A stretch of 8,898 bases of DNA, from positions 1 to 8,898 of the forward strand of contig JAEZAR010000230.1 in NCBI GenBank assembly GCA_023430425.1. The letters are read 5' to 3'. Shown in pieces: positions 1 through 6,702 of the stretch. Below the pieces are notes generated by a model, which saw nothing but the letters and a program-made list of their open reading frames with translations, was not told the origin of the DNA and did not search any database. Positions within the stretch are counted from its first letter, which is position 1; each line of letters opens with the position of its first letter. The DNA comes from Actinomycetes bacterium. GTDB taxonomy: Bacteria > Actinomycetota > Actinomycetes > Actinomycetales > Cellulomonadaceae. The translations under genes and the position numbers were made by a program.

Positions 1-573
1 GCCCAGCCCGCTCGGTGCCGCGATCGCGACGGCGGTCGCCGCCCCGGCGACCAGGCTCGCCCCGCCGGCGACGACGAGCGCGGCCGCGAGGCGTGCGTGG
101 TGGCCGACGACGGCCGACCCGACGAGCTCCGCGCGGCCCGTCTCCTCCTCGGCGCGGGTGTGGCGCACGACCGCCTGCGCCGCCATCAGCGCCGTGAGCA
201 CGGCCAGGACCTTCCAGCCCTCCACGAGGGCCATCGCCCCGACGTGCGTGCCCGAGGCCGGGCCGTCGAACACCCGGGTGAGCGGGTTGCCGGCGCTGAA
301 GGTCGCCGTCGCCACCCGCTCCTCGAGGGTGCGGAACGTGCCCTGGTAGCTGGCCACCACGGCCCACGCCAGGCCCGCGACGGAGGCGATCCACACCGGC
401 AGGACGACGCGGTCGCGCCGCAGCGCCAGCCGGACGAGACGCCACGTCCCTGTCAGGGCGGTGCCGCGCAGCCGGGGGGCGCCGGGGCCCGCGCGGGTCG
501 TGCGGGCCTCGTCGGGGGGCGTGGGGTCCAGGGGGGCGACCGGGTCCGCGGGGGCCGCGGGCGTCGCCGTCAT
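1..573 (-). CDS. ABC exporter permease, N-terminal part (COG3559-like), cut by window start
   Basis: Membrane subunit of an ABC-2 type exporter, paired with the ATPase just upstream in its transcript. The reading frame is open from ATG (573-571) to the window edge, giving 191 residues. Visible: a Pro/Ala-rich N-terminus (about 1-37), a basic stretch with [11 protein letters not shown] (45-55), and hydrophobic segments at about 56-76, 117-136 and 162-186. Between the second and third lies [11 protein letters not shown] (137-147), a pattern I associate with actinobacterial permeases annotated as exporters of polyketide antibiotics. Those proteins are usually about 500 residues or more, so roughly a third is present. 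The start overlaps the ATPase stop (ATGA), implying translational coupling. The exported compound cannot be read from the sequence; drug or metabolite efflux is inferred from family and from the adjacent TetR gene. Confidence 0.85.
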   Translation of the reverse strand, partial: MTATPAAPADPVAPLDPTPPDEARTTRAGPGAPRLRGTALTGTWRLVRLALRRDRVVLPVWIASVAGLAWAVVASYQGTFRTLEERVATATFSAGNPLTRVFDGPASGTHVGAMALVEGWKVLAVLTALMAAQAVVRHTRAEEETGRAELVGSAVVGHHARLAAALVVAGGASLVAGAATAVAIAAPSGLG

Positions 574-1538
574 CGCCGGGCCTCCGCGCGCTCGCGACGC
601 TCGGTGGGAGCGGCGAGGTCGCCGTCGTAGTGGCGCAGGAACAGCTCCTCGAGCGTGGGCGGGGAGCTGGTGAGCGCGACGACGCCGCGCGGCGCCAGAG
701 CGGCGACCACCGCGTCGATGCGGTCCGACTCGACCTCGAACCGGGCCGTGCGGCCGCCGTCGGAGGTGCGCAGGTCGTGGACGCCCGCCAGGTCCGGCAG
801 GTCCGTCGCGGGCTCGCGCGTGGTGACGTGGACGGTGGTCCGCGTGAGGTGGCGCAGCGCGGCGAGCGTGCCGGACTCCACGACGCGGCCGCCGCGGATG
901 ATCGAGACGCGGTCGCACAGCGCCTCGGCCTCGGCGAGGATGTGGCTCGACAGGAGCACCGTCGCGCCCCGGGCCCGCAGCTCGCGCACCACGTCCTGGA
1001 ACACGGACTCCATGAGCGGGTCGAGACCGCTCGTCGGCTCGTCGAGCAGGTAGAGCTCGACGTCGGCGGCGAGGCCGGCCACGAGGGCGACCTTCTGCCG
1101 GTTGCCCTTGGAGTAGGTCGAGCAGCGCTTGGTGGGGTCGAGCTGGAACCGCTCGACGAGCTCGTCCCGGCGGGCGCGGTCGCTCCCGCCGAGCAGCATG
1201 CTGCGGGCGCGGTGCGTCCCCCCGCGCAGCGCCGCCAGCAGGTCGATCGCCTCCCCGCCGGTGAGGTTCGGCCACAGGTTGACGTCCCCGGGCACGTACG
1301 CGAGCCGGCGGTGGAGCGGCACGGCGTCGCGCCACGGGTCGCCGCCGAGCACGACGGCGCCGCCGCCGTCCCGGCGCAGGAGGCCGAGCAGCACCCGGAT
1401 GGTCGTGGACTTCCCGGCGCCGTTCGGGCCGAGGAAGCCGTGGACCTCGCCACGCTGCACCGCGAGGTCGAGGCCGTCCAGCGCCCGGGTCGCGCCGAAG
1501 GCCTTGCGCAGGCCGTGGGTGGCGATGGCGTGCTCCAT
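570..1538 (-). CDS. ABC transporter ATP-binding protein (drug/antibiotic exporter type)
   Basis: Cytoplasmic ATPase that should energise the adjoining permease. From ATG at 1538 it has 322 residues. Walker A is GPNGAGKST (37-45). The Q-loop region reads [14 protein letters not shown], with no Gln at the expected place, as I recall for this exporter subgroup. The signature is degenerate (YSKGN, 142-146, instead of LSGGQ), Walker B with the catalytic Glu is [13 protein letters not shown] (D166, E167) and the H-loop is SSH (H199). The last 100 or so residues resemble the accessory C-terminal domain common in such ATPases. A GTG codon directly precedes the ATG. I chose the ATG because AAGGGAG lies 6 nt before it but only 3 nt before the GTG. 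The gene is divergent from the TetR gene, with palindromes between them, and its stop overlaps the permease start. Confidence 0.95.
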   Translation of the reverse strand: MEHAIATHGLRKAFGATRALDGLDLAVQRGEVHGFLGPNGAGKSTTIRVLLGLLRRDGGGAVVLGGDPWRDAVPLHRRLAYVPGDVNLWPNLTGGEAIDLLAALRGGTHRARSMLLGGSDRARRDELVERFQLDPTKRCSTYSKGNRQKVALVAGLAADVELYLLDEPTSGLDPLMESVFQDVVRELRARGATVLLSSHILAEAEALCDRVSIIRGGRVVESGTLAALRHLTRTTVHVTTREPATDLPDLAGVHDLRTSDGGRTARFEVESDRIDAVVAALAPRGVVALTSSPPTLEELFLRHYDGDLAAPTERRERAEARR

Positions 1539-1556
1539 CACGAGCTCCCTTGGGGG

Positions 1557-1604
1557 TGACAGTCAGTGTCAGTTGAGAGTAGATGTCAAAGAAAGTGACT
1601 GTCA
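1557..1604. promoter_or_regulatory. Probable TetR operators in divergent promoter region
   Basis: Two 9-bp palindromes, TGACAGTCA (1557-1565) and TGACTGTCA (1596-1604), are each symmetrical around one base and their centres are 39 bp apart. Further TGTCA half-sites occur at 1567-1571 and 1584-1588. The first element plus the next half-site also forms TGACA-N5-TGTCA. The spot is clearly richer in A/T than its surroundings and lies between a TetR gene and the transporter it probably controls, which is the usual place for such operators. That the neighbouring TetR protein binds here is inference. Confidence 0.7.
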
Positions 1605-1605
1605 A
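1576..1605 (-). promoter_or_regulatory. Candidate promoter of the ABC exporter genes
   Basis: On the minus strand TTGACA (1605-1600) is a perfect -35 box. Eighteen bases further is TACTCT (1581-1576), a weak -10 match (3 of 6). The -35 box overlaps one TGAC-N-GTCA palindrome, and the expected start near 1569 lies beside the other, so a bound repressor would block initiation. The -10 call is tentative; another TTGACA at 1589-1584 could serve instead. Confidence 0.45.
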
Positions 1606-1629
1606 TCGGGAGTCGCCGTCCCTCGGCGG

Positions 1630-1635
1630 TAGGCT
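1630..1635 (+). promoter_or_regulatory. Candidate -10 box of a leaderless tetR transcript
   Basis: TAGGCT fits the actinobacterial TAnnnT -10 pattern and ends 6 bases before the ATG at 1642. No convincing Shine-Dalgarno sequence precedes that ATG. Both points suggest transcription starting at or next to the start codon. No clear -35 box is seen 17-19 bp upstream, so the call rests on the -10 position alone. Confidence 0.4.
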
Positions 1636-1641
1636 CCGCGC

Positions 1642-2313
1642 ATGGCCGACGACGTCCCCGGCGCCCGCCCCGGTCCCCCTGGCGCCCTCCCGGGTGCCCC
1701 CGGGGCCCCCGGGCTCCGGGAGCGCAAGCGGCTCGCCGCGATGACGCGGATCCAGGACAGGGCGCTGGAGCTGTTCGAGGAACGGGGCTTCGACGGGGTC
1801 ACGGTGGAGGAGATCGCGGCCGCCTCCGACGTCTCGCCGAGCAGCGTCTACCGCTGGTTCGGCACCAAGGAGGAGCTTGTCCTGTGGGACGAGTTCGACC
1901 CGGAGATCGACCGGCACCTCGGGCCGGCGCTCGCCGAGGAGGTGCCCCTCGCCGGGTTGCGGCGCGTCGTCGTCGGCGTCGTGGAGGGCCTCACGGCGGA
2001 CCGGGAGCACCAGGTGCGCCGGCGGGCCGCGCTGATGATGAGCACGCCCGAGCTGGAGCAGGCCGCATCGGCGCGGACGTACGAGATGGCGGAGCACATC
2101 GGGCGGGCGATGGCGCAGCGCCTCGGGCGCCCGCTCGAGGACCTCGAGGTCCAGGTGTTCTCGCACGCCTTCACCGGCGGGATCCTCGGGATGCTGCACC
2201 ACTGGCACGGCACCGGCTTCGCCGAGCCGCTGGACGCCGTCGTCCGCAGGGTCTTCGACATCTTCGAGGAGGGGCTCGACGTCGTCCGGGCAGGCGGGTC
2301 GGCGGCCCGCTGA
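1642..2313 (+). CDS. TetR-family transcriptional regulator
   Basis: Likely repressor of the divergent ABC exporter genes and perhaps of itself. It has 223 residues. Residues 1-24 are a Pro/Gly/Ala-rich low-complexity lead. Then comes GLRERKRLAAMTRIQDRALE and the N-terminal helix-turn-helix: FEERGFDGVTVEEIAAASDV (45-64), then SPSSVYRWFGTKEEL (65-79). The RWFGTKEEL end of the domain is classic TetR. The remaining helical part (about 85-220) is the ligand-binding and dimer domain; its ligand cannot be deduced. The basic GLRERKR segment before the first helix is common in actinobacterial TetR proteins, which supports the start at 1642 rather than the internal ATG at 1741. It is followed 17 bp later by the araB promoter; no strong terminator separates them. 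Confidence 0.93.
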   Translation: MADDVPGARPGPPGALPGAPGAPGLRERKRLAAMTRIQDRALELFEERGFDGVTVEEIAAASDVSPSSVYRWFGTKEELVLWDEFDPEIDRHLGPALAEEVPLAGLRRVVVGVVEGLTADREHQVRRRAALMMSTPELEQAASARTYEMAEHIGRAMAQRLGRPLEDLEVQVFSHAFTGGILGMLHHWHGTGFAEPLDAVVRRVFDIFEEGLDVVRAGGSAAR

Positions 2314-2330
2314 GACGCCGCGCGGCGCGG

Positions 2331-2361
2331 TTGACACCAGGCGTGTTGTGAGCGTTAACAT
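2331..2361 (+). promoter_or_regulatory. araBDA promoter with overlapping 14-bp operator
   Basis: A perfect -35 box TTGACA (2331-2336) is followed by possible -10 boxes GTTAAC (2354-2359, spacer 17) or TAACAT (2356-2361, spacer 19). Overlapping the -10 is TGTGAGCGTTAACA (2347-2360), an imperfect palindrome in the style of LacI/GalR-family operators; a DeoR-type TGTTA-N4-TnACA reading is also possible. A 13-of-14 match occurs inverted at 6703-6716 before the regulator gene. Position over the -10 implies repression. A ribosome binding site GAGAGGGA (2382-2389) lies 8 bases before the araB ATG. Confidence 0.72.
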
Positions 2362-2397
2362 CGAGGGGTCCGCAGCGAGGCGAGAGGGACGACCGCG

Positions 2398-4089
2398 ATG
2401 ACCAGTGACGAGGCGCGCGCCGCCGAGGGTCCCGACCCCGCGGAGCCCACCACCGCAGCGGGTGCCCCCGCCGGCGCCGCGACGAGCACACCCGCGGCGG
2501 GCGTCCAGGACGCGGCGACGGTCCTGGCGCAGGGGCGCGCCGCGCTCGGCATCGAGCTCGGGTCCACGCGCATCAAGGCGGTGCTCGTCGCCCCGGACGG
2601 CACCCCGCTCGCGGGCGGCAGCCACGAGTGGGAGAACTCCTACGTCGACCGCATGTGGACGTACCCCCTCGACGCCGTCTGGGCCGGGCTGCAGGCCTGC
2701 GTGGCCGACCTGCGGGCCGACGTCGAGCGGCGCCACGGGGTGCCGCTGACCACGGTCGGCGCCCTCGGGGTCTCCGCGATGATGCACGGGTACCTGGCGT
2801 TCGACGGGGCGGGCGAGCTCCTCGTCCCGTTCCGCACGTGGCGCAACACCACCACCGGCCCGGCCGCCGCCGAGCTGAGCGAGCTGCTCGGCCAGAACAT
2901 CCCGCTGCGCTGGTCGGTCGCGCACTTCTACCAGGCGGTGCTCGACGACGAGCCGCACGTGCCCGACGTCGACTTCCTCACGACGCTGGCCGGCTACGTG
3001 CACTGGCGGCTCACGGGCCGCCGGGTGCTCGGCGTCGGCGACGCCTCCGGCATGTTCCCCGTGGACCCCGCGACGCGCGACTACGACCGCGACCTCCTCG
3101 CCCGGTTCGACGAGCGCGTCGGGTCGCGGCGCCCCGGGCTGCACCTGGCGGACCTGCTCCCGCAGGTGCTCGTCGCCGGGCAGGAGGCCGGGCGGCTCAC
3201 GCCGGAGGGGGCGGCGCTCCTCGACCCGACGGGCGGCCTGGAGCCCGGCGCCCCCCTGTGCCCCCCCGAGGGCGACGCCGGCACCGGCATGGTCGCGACC
3301 AACGCCGTGGCGCCGCGCACGGGCAACGTCAGCGTCGGCACCTCCGTCTTCGCCATGGTCGTCCTCGAGCGCCCGCTCGCCGGCGTCCACCACGAGCTCG
3401 ACGTCGTCACGACGCCCGCCGGGGACCTGGTGGCGATGGTGCACTGCAACAACGGCGCGAGCGAGCTCGGGGCCTGGGCGGGGATCTTCGGGCGGTTCGC
3501 CGCCGCCCTCGGCGCCCCGGCCGCACCCGACGACGTGTTCGGCGCGCTGCTGCGCGAGGCGCTCGACGGGGAGGTCGACGCCGGCGGGGTCGTCGCGTAC
3601 AACTTCCTCGCGGGGGAGCCGGTCGCCGGCCTGGCCGAGGGTCGCCCCCTGGTGCTCCGCACGCCGGACAGCCGGCCCACGCTCGCCAACCTCGTGCGCG
3701 CGCAGGTGTACGGCGTGTTCGGGACGCTCAGCCTCGGCATGCGCGTGCTCGCGGGCGAGGGCGTCGTCCTCGACACGCTGTTCGCCCACGGCGGGCTGTT
3801 CCGCACGGCGGGCGTCGCGCAGCGGCTGCTGGCGGCGGCGGTCGGCGCCCCGGTGGCCGTGGCCCGCACCGCGAGCGAGGGCGGGCCGTGGGGCATGGCG
3901 GTGCTGGCCGCGTACCTCGGGGCGGCGGACGAGCTCGGCCTGGGCGAGTTCCTCGACAGCCGGGTGTTCGCCGGCGCCGAGGTCGACGTCGTGCAGCCGG
4001 ACCCCGCCGACGTCGCCGGCTACGCCGCGTACCTCCAGCGGTACGAGGCGGGGCTGCCCGCCGCCCGCGCCGCCGCCGACGTCGTCTGA
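2398..4089 (+). CDS. araB: L-ribulokinase, FGGY family, non-E. coli type (AraK-like)
   Basis: Phosphorylates L-ribulose to L-ribulose 5-phosphate with ATP. The function is assigned mainly from its place before araD and araA. It has 563 residues. The first 45 or so are an Ala/Pro/Thr-rich extension with no in-frame alternative start before the fold begins. The phosphate-1 motif is GIELGSTRIKAVLV (51-64), with Glu53 where most FGGY kinases have Asp. The substrate region holds SAMMHGYLAFD (126-136) and PFRTWRNTTT (144-153). GDASGMFPVD (214-223) carries the likely catalytic base Asp215, and the C-terminal part has HGGLFRTAGVAQRLL and GGPWGMAVLAAY for adenosine binding. Overall it resembles xylulokinase-like proteins of Clostridia more than E. 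coli AraB; a non-orthologous ribulokinase, AraK, has been described in clostridia. A xylulokinase is the main alternative. The araD start follows after 36 bp. Confidence 0.85.
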   Translation: MTSDEARAAEGPDPAEPTTAAGAPAGAATSTPAAGVQDAATVLAQGRAALGIELGSTRIKAVLVAPDGTPLAGGSHEWENSYVDRMWTYPLDAVWAGLQACVADLRADVERRHGVPLTTVGALGVSAMMHGYLAFDGAGELLVPFRTWRNTTTGPAAAELSELLGQNIPLRWSVAHFYQAVLDDEPHVPDVDFLTTLAGYVHWRLTGRRVLGVGDASGMFPVDPATRDYDRDLLARFDERVGSRRPGLHLADLLPQVLVAGQEAGRLTPEGAALLDPTGGLEPGAPLCPPEGDAGTGMVATNAVAPRTGNVSVGTSVFAMVVLERPLAGVHHELDVVTTPAGDLVAMVHCNNGASELGAWAGIFGRFAAALGAPAAPDDVFGALLREALDGEVDAGGVVAYNFLAGEPVAGLAEGRPLVLRTPDSRPTLANLVRAQVYGVFGTLSLGMRVLAGEGVVLDTLFAHGGLFRTAGVAQRLLAAAVGAPVAVARTASEGGPWGMAVLAAYLGAADELGLGEFLDSRVFAGAEVDVVQPDPADVAGYAAYLQRYEAGLPAARAAADVV

Positions 4090-4125
4090 GGGCTTGTAGG
4101 AGATCGAGAGAGGGAGAGGGCCGCC

Positions 4126-4902
4126 GTGGAGCTGGACGCCCTGAGCGAGGAGGTGCGCGCGGAGGTCGCGCGCGTGCGCCGGGTCGTCGCCGACCTGCAC
4201 GCCGAGCTGCCCCGGTGGGGCCTCGTGGTGTGGACGGCGGGCAACGTCTCCCAGCGCGTCCGGGTGCCGGGCGGGGAGGACCTGCTGGTCATCAAGCCCA
4301 GCGGCGTCACCTACGACGAGCTGACGCCGGAGGCGATGGTCGTCTGCGATCTCGACGGCAACCTCGTCGACGGCGACCGCTCGCCGTCGTCCGACACCGC
4401 CGCCCACGCCTACACCTACCGGCACCTGCCGCACGTGGGCGGCGTCGTGCACACGCACTCGACCTACGCGACGGCCTGGGCCGCACGGGGCGAGCCGGTG
4501 CCGTGCGTGCTCACGATGATGGCCGACGAGTTCGGCGGGCCGATCCCTATCGGGCCGTTCGCGCTCATCGGCGACGACTCGATCGGTCGCGGGATCGTCG
4601 AGACCCTGCGCGACAGCCGGAGCCGGGCCGTGCTCATGCAGGGCCACGGTCCGTTCACGATCGGCCGCGACGCGCGCGACGCCGTGAAGGCGGCGGTGAT
4701 GGTCGAGGAGGTCGCCCGCACCGTGCACATCGCGCGGCAGCTCGGTGAGCCGCTGCCGATCGCCCAGGGCGACATCGACGCGCTCTACGCGCGCTACCAG
4801 AACGTCTACGGCCAGGGCGACTCCGCCCCCGTCACGCCCGACGCGCCACCCCCGACCGCCGCACCGCCGGCACCCGTCACGAGCGAGGAGAAGGACGCAT
4901 GA
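4126..4902 (+). CDS. araD: L-ribulose-5-phosphate 4-epimerase
   Basis: Class II aldolase-family zinc enzyme that epimerises L-ribulose 5-phosphate to D-xylulose 5-phosphate, the last step of the arabinose pathway. It has 258 residues from a GTG start with AGAGAGGGAGAGGG 5 bases upstream. Motifs: TAGNVSQR (37-44) and [10 protein letters not shown] (57-66) for phosphate binding, SPSSDTAAH (86-94, Asp90 matching E. coli Asp76), HTH with zinc ligands His109 and His111, MADEFGG with Asp134 (E. coli Asp120), GHGPF with third ligand His174, and NVYGQ with Tyr228 (E. coli Tyr229). All key residues are kept. E. coli AraD is 231 residues; the excess is a Pro/Ala/Thr-rich tail after about residue 232. 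Its TGA overlaps the araA ATG, so the tail-coding DNA also carries the araA ribosome binding site. Confidence 0.96.
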   Translation: MELDALSEEVRAEVARVRRVVADLHAELPRWGLVVWTAGNVSQRVRVPGGEDLLVIKPSGVTYDELTPEAMVVCDLDGNLVDGDRSPSSDTAAHAYTYRHLPHVGGVVHTHSTYATAWAARGEPVPCVLTMMADEFGGPIPIGPFALIGDDSIGRGIVETLRDSRSRAVLMQGHGPFTIGRDARDAVKAAVMVEEVARTVHIARQLGEPLPIAQGDIDALYARYQNVYGQGDSAPVTPDAPPPTAAPPAPVTSEEKDA

Positions 4903-6404
4903 GCAAGCCGTACGCCGAGGCGGAGATCTGGTTCGCCACGGGCAGCCAGCACCTGTACGGCGAGGAGACCCTGCGTCAGGTCGCGGAGCAGTCGCAGGAG
5001 GTCGCGCGCCTCCTCGACGCGTCCGACGCCGTGCCCGCGCGCGTCGTCTGGAAGCCGGTGCTCACGGGGTCGGACGCCATCCGCCGGCTCGCCCTGGAGG
5101 CCAACGCCTCCGACGCCTGCATCGGCGTCATCGCCTGGATGCACACGTTCTCGCCCGCGAAGATGTGGATCGCCGGCCTCGAGGCCCTGCGCACCCCGCT
5201 CCTGCACCTGCACACGCAGGCGAACGTCGAGCTGCCGTGGGACACCATCGACTTCGACTTCATGAACCTCAACCAGGCGGCGCACGGCGACCGGGAGTTC
5301 GGGTACATCGCCACGCGGCTCGGGGTGGCGCGCAAGACCGTCGTCGGGCACGCGTCGTCGCCCGTCGTCCAGGAGAAGGTGGGCACGTGGGCCCGCGCGG
5401 CGGCCGGCTGGGCCGCCGCGCACGACCTGCGGCTGGCGCGCTTCGGCGACAACATGCGCAACGTCGCGGTGACCGAGGGGGACAAGACCGAGGCCGAGGC
5501 GCGCCTCGGCGTCAGCGTGAACACGTGGGGCGTCAACGACCTGGTCGCCGCCGTGGACGAGGTCGCCGAACCGGACGTCGACGCGCTGGTCGCCGAGTAC
5601 GAGGACACCTACGACGTCGTCGCCGAGCTGCGCAAGGGCGGCGAGCGCCACGAGTCGCTGCGCTACGGCGCGCGCCAGGAGCTCGCCCTCGAGGCCCTGC
5701 TCGGCTCGCTCGGCGCGACGGCCTTCACGACGACGTTCGAGGACCTCGGCGCGCTGCGCCAGCTCCCGGGCCTCGCCGTGCAGCGCCTGATGTCCAAGGG
5801 CTTCGGCTTCGGCGCCGAGGGCGACTGGAAGACGGCGGTCCTGGTCCGGGTGGCGAAGGTCATGGGGCAGGGACTGCCGGGCGGCGCCTCGCTGATGGAG
5901 GACTACACGTACCACCTGACCCCGGGCGAGGAGCGGATCCTCGGGGCGCACATGCTCGAGATCTGCCCGAGCCTGACGACGAGCCGGCCGACCCTGGAGA
6001 TCCACCCGCTGGGCATCGGCGGCAAGGAGGACCCGGTCCGGCTCGTCTTCAGCACGGACCCGGGTCCGGGCCTCGTCGTGGCGATGTCGGACATGCGGGA
6101 CCGGTTCCGGCTGACGGCGAACGTCGTCGACGTCGTCGAGCACCCGCCCCTGCCGCACCTGCCCGTGGCGCGCGCGGTGTGGCAGCCGGCGCCGGACCTC
6201 GCGACGTCCGCGGAGGCCTGGCTCATGGCCGGCGCGGCGCACCACACGGTGCTGTCCACGCAGGTGGGGGTCGACGTCTTCGCCGACTTCGCGGCGATGG
6301 CGCGGACCGAGCTGGTCGTCATCGACGCGTCGACGACCGCTCGGGGCTTCGCGAACGAGCTGCGCTGGAACCAGGTCTGGTTCCACCTGGCGCAGGGCTT
6401 CTGA
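4899..6404 (+). CDS. araA: L-arabinose isomerase
   Basis: Cytoplasmic manganese-dependent isomerase converting L-arabinose to L-ribulose, the first step of the pathway. It has 501 residues, essentially the E. coli length (500). The N-terminus [20 protein letters not shown] is diagnostic. The four metal/catalytic residues are present in family context: Glu307 in FGAEGDWK, Glu334 in LMEDYTYHL, His351 in [12 protein letters not shown] and the His pair 448-449 in [10 protein letters not shown], matching E. coli Glu306, Glu333, His350 and His450. ATG at 4899 overlaps the araD TGA by 4 bp and has AGGAGAAGG (4886-4894) upstream, so translation is probably coupled. A hairpin lies 18 bp after the stop, making this the likely last gene of the araBDA transcript. 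Confidence 0.98.
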   Translation: MSKPYAEAEIWFATGSQHLYGEETLRQVAEQSQEVARLLDASDAVPARVVWKPVLTGSDAIRRLALEANASDACIGVIAWMHTFSPAKMWIAGLEALRTPLLHLHTQANVELPWDTIDFDFMNLNQAAHGDREFGYIATRLGVARKTVVGHASSPVVQEKVGTWARAAAGWAAAHDLRLARFGDNMRNVAVTEGDKTEAEARLGVSVNTWGVNDLVAAVDEVAEPDVDALVAEYEDTYDVVAELRKGGERHESLRYGARQELALEALLGSLGATAFTTTFEDLGALRQLPGLAVQRLMSKGFGFGAEGDWKTAVLVRVAKVMGQGLPGGASLMEDYTYHLTPGEERILGAHMLEICPSLTTSRPTLEIHPLGIGGKEDPVRLVFSTDPGPGLVVAMSDMRDRFRLTANVVDVVEHPPLPHLPVARAVWQPAPDLATSAEAWLMAGAAHHTVLSTQVGVDVFADFAAMARTELVVIDASTTARGFANELRWNQVWFHLAQGF

Positions 6405-6422
6405 CGGCCCGCCGCGGGCGGG

Positions 6423-6442
6423 CGCCGGACGCCCGTCCGGCG
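6423..6442 (+). terminator. Hairpin after araA, possible terminator without T-run
   Basis: CGCCGGAC (6423-6430) pairs perfectly with GTCCGGCG (6435-6442) around the loop GCCC. It starts 18 bp after the araA stop. There is no T-tract, which is common for terminator-like hairpins in high-G+C actinobacteria, so strength as a terminator is uncertain. Confidence 0.5.
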
Positions 6443-6457
6443 GTTCGGCCGGGCGGG

Positions 6458-6471
6458 CGGGAGCGCTCACC
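6458..6471. promoter_or_regulatory. Possible LacI-family operator-like sequence
   Basis: CGGGAGCGCTCACC contains the palindromic core GAGCGCTC. It matches the CelR box TGGGAGCGCTCCCA, known from Thermobifida, at 11 of 14 positions and shares CGCTCAC with the operator at 6703-6716. In such G+C-rich DNA chance matches are plausible and no promoter box is evident beside it. Confidence 0.3.
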
Positions 6472-6501
6472 GCACCGCGGCAGTGCGCGTTCCTTGCGTG
6501 T

Positions 6502-6519
6502 GCTTTCGATCACGAAAGC
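6502..6519. promoter_or_regulatory. Perfect dyad GCTTTCG-N4-CGAAAGC, candidate DeoR operator
   Basis: GCTTTCG (6502-6508) and CGAAAGC (6513-6519) are exact inverted copies around ATCA. The TTCG-N4-CGAA core is the same layout as the operator of the DeoR-family regulator GlpR of E. coli. A second, closely related site lies inverted at 6660-6674, beside the promoter of the DeoR gene. Binding by that DeoR protein is inference. Confidence 0.5.
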
Positions 6520-6532
6520 CCCGCGGTGGTCG

Positions 6533-6584
6533 GCTCCGCGGTGTCCGGCTGCACCCAGTTCGTGCGGGACGCGCACCGCGGAGC
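6533..6584. repeat. 11-bp inverted repeat with 30-bp spacer
   Basis: GCTCCGCGGTG (6533-6543) is exactly complementary to CACCGCGGAGC (6574-6584). The shared block CCGCGGTG/CACCGCGG occurs twice more nearby, at 6521-6528 (+) and 6473-6480 (inverted), giving four copies in about 110 bp. It could form a stem-loop in a transcript or be protein-binding sites; nothing in the sequence decides this. Confidence 0.55.
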
Positions 6585-6611
6585 GCCCCTCGACGGCGCT
6601 CGCCGGCCCCT

Positions 6612-6631
6612 CCTGGGCCCGAGGGCCCAGG
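6612..6631. repeat. 20-bp near-perfect palindrome, possible hairpin
   Basis: CCTGGGCCC (6612-6620) and GGGCCCAGG (6623-6631) are exact inverted copies around GA, so an RNA hairpin would have an 8-bp stem with a CGAG loop. It lies just before the A/T-rich promoter-like segment of the DeoR gene. No T-run follows. It may act as a second terminator insulating the two transcripts. Confidence 0.45.
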
Positions 6632-6659
6632 TCCGGGAGGCCTGCGCGACTCGTTACAT

Positions 6660-6674
6660 CTTCGTAATCGAAAG
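6660..6674. promoter_or_regulatory. Second TTCG-N4-CGAA dyad, candidate DeoR operator
   Basis: CTTCGTAATCGAAAG contains TTCG-TAAT-CGAA. Its reverse complement agrees with the dyad starting at 6503 at 13 of 15 positions. It abuts the TTGACT box at 6675-6680, a position from which a bound protein would affect initiation. Confidence 0.5.
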
Positions 6675-6693
6675 TTGACTTCAGGAAGTTGAC
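6672..6693 (+). promoter_or_regulatory. Tandem AAGTTGAC boxes, candidate -35 elements of the DeoR gene
   Basis: AAGTTGAC occurs at 6672-6679 and again at 6686-6693, 14 bp apart. Each supplies a -35-like hexamer: TTGACT (6675-6680) and TTGACC (6689-6694). The second could pair with CACACT (6713-6718, spacer 18, weak -10), which would put the transcript start near 6725, the GTG chosen for the gene. The -10 calls are weak; the first box has only GATTGT (6700-6705, spacer 19). Confidence 0.4.
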
Positions 6694-6702
6694 CCAGCGG
6701 AT

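Noticed and set aside
630..1559. Plus-strand open frame opposite the ABC ATPase
   Set aside because: Antisense of a gene with intact Walker motifs; low-complexity translation.
2316..2327. CGCCGCGCGGCG palindrome after tetR as a terminator
   Set aside because: With a realistic loop only four pairs remain and there is no T-run; it is expected by chance in such DNA.
2628..4748. Long plus-strand open frame across araB and araD in another phase
   Set aside because: Arg/Ala/Gly/Pro-dominated translation with no domain; it is a frame shadow of two well-supported genes.
4806..6470. Long open frame on the minus strand opposite araD/araA
   Set aside because: It mirrors araA in a G+C-rich genome, is rich in Arg/Ala/Val/His without recognisable motifs and conflicts with an isomerase that retains all catalytic residues.
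6483..6692. Possible small protein gene in the araA-DeoR gap
   Set aside because: Arg/Pro/Gly-rich, no ribosome binding site, runs across several dyads and promoter-like boxes; better explained as non-coding.
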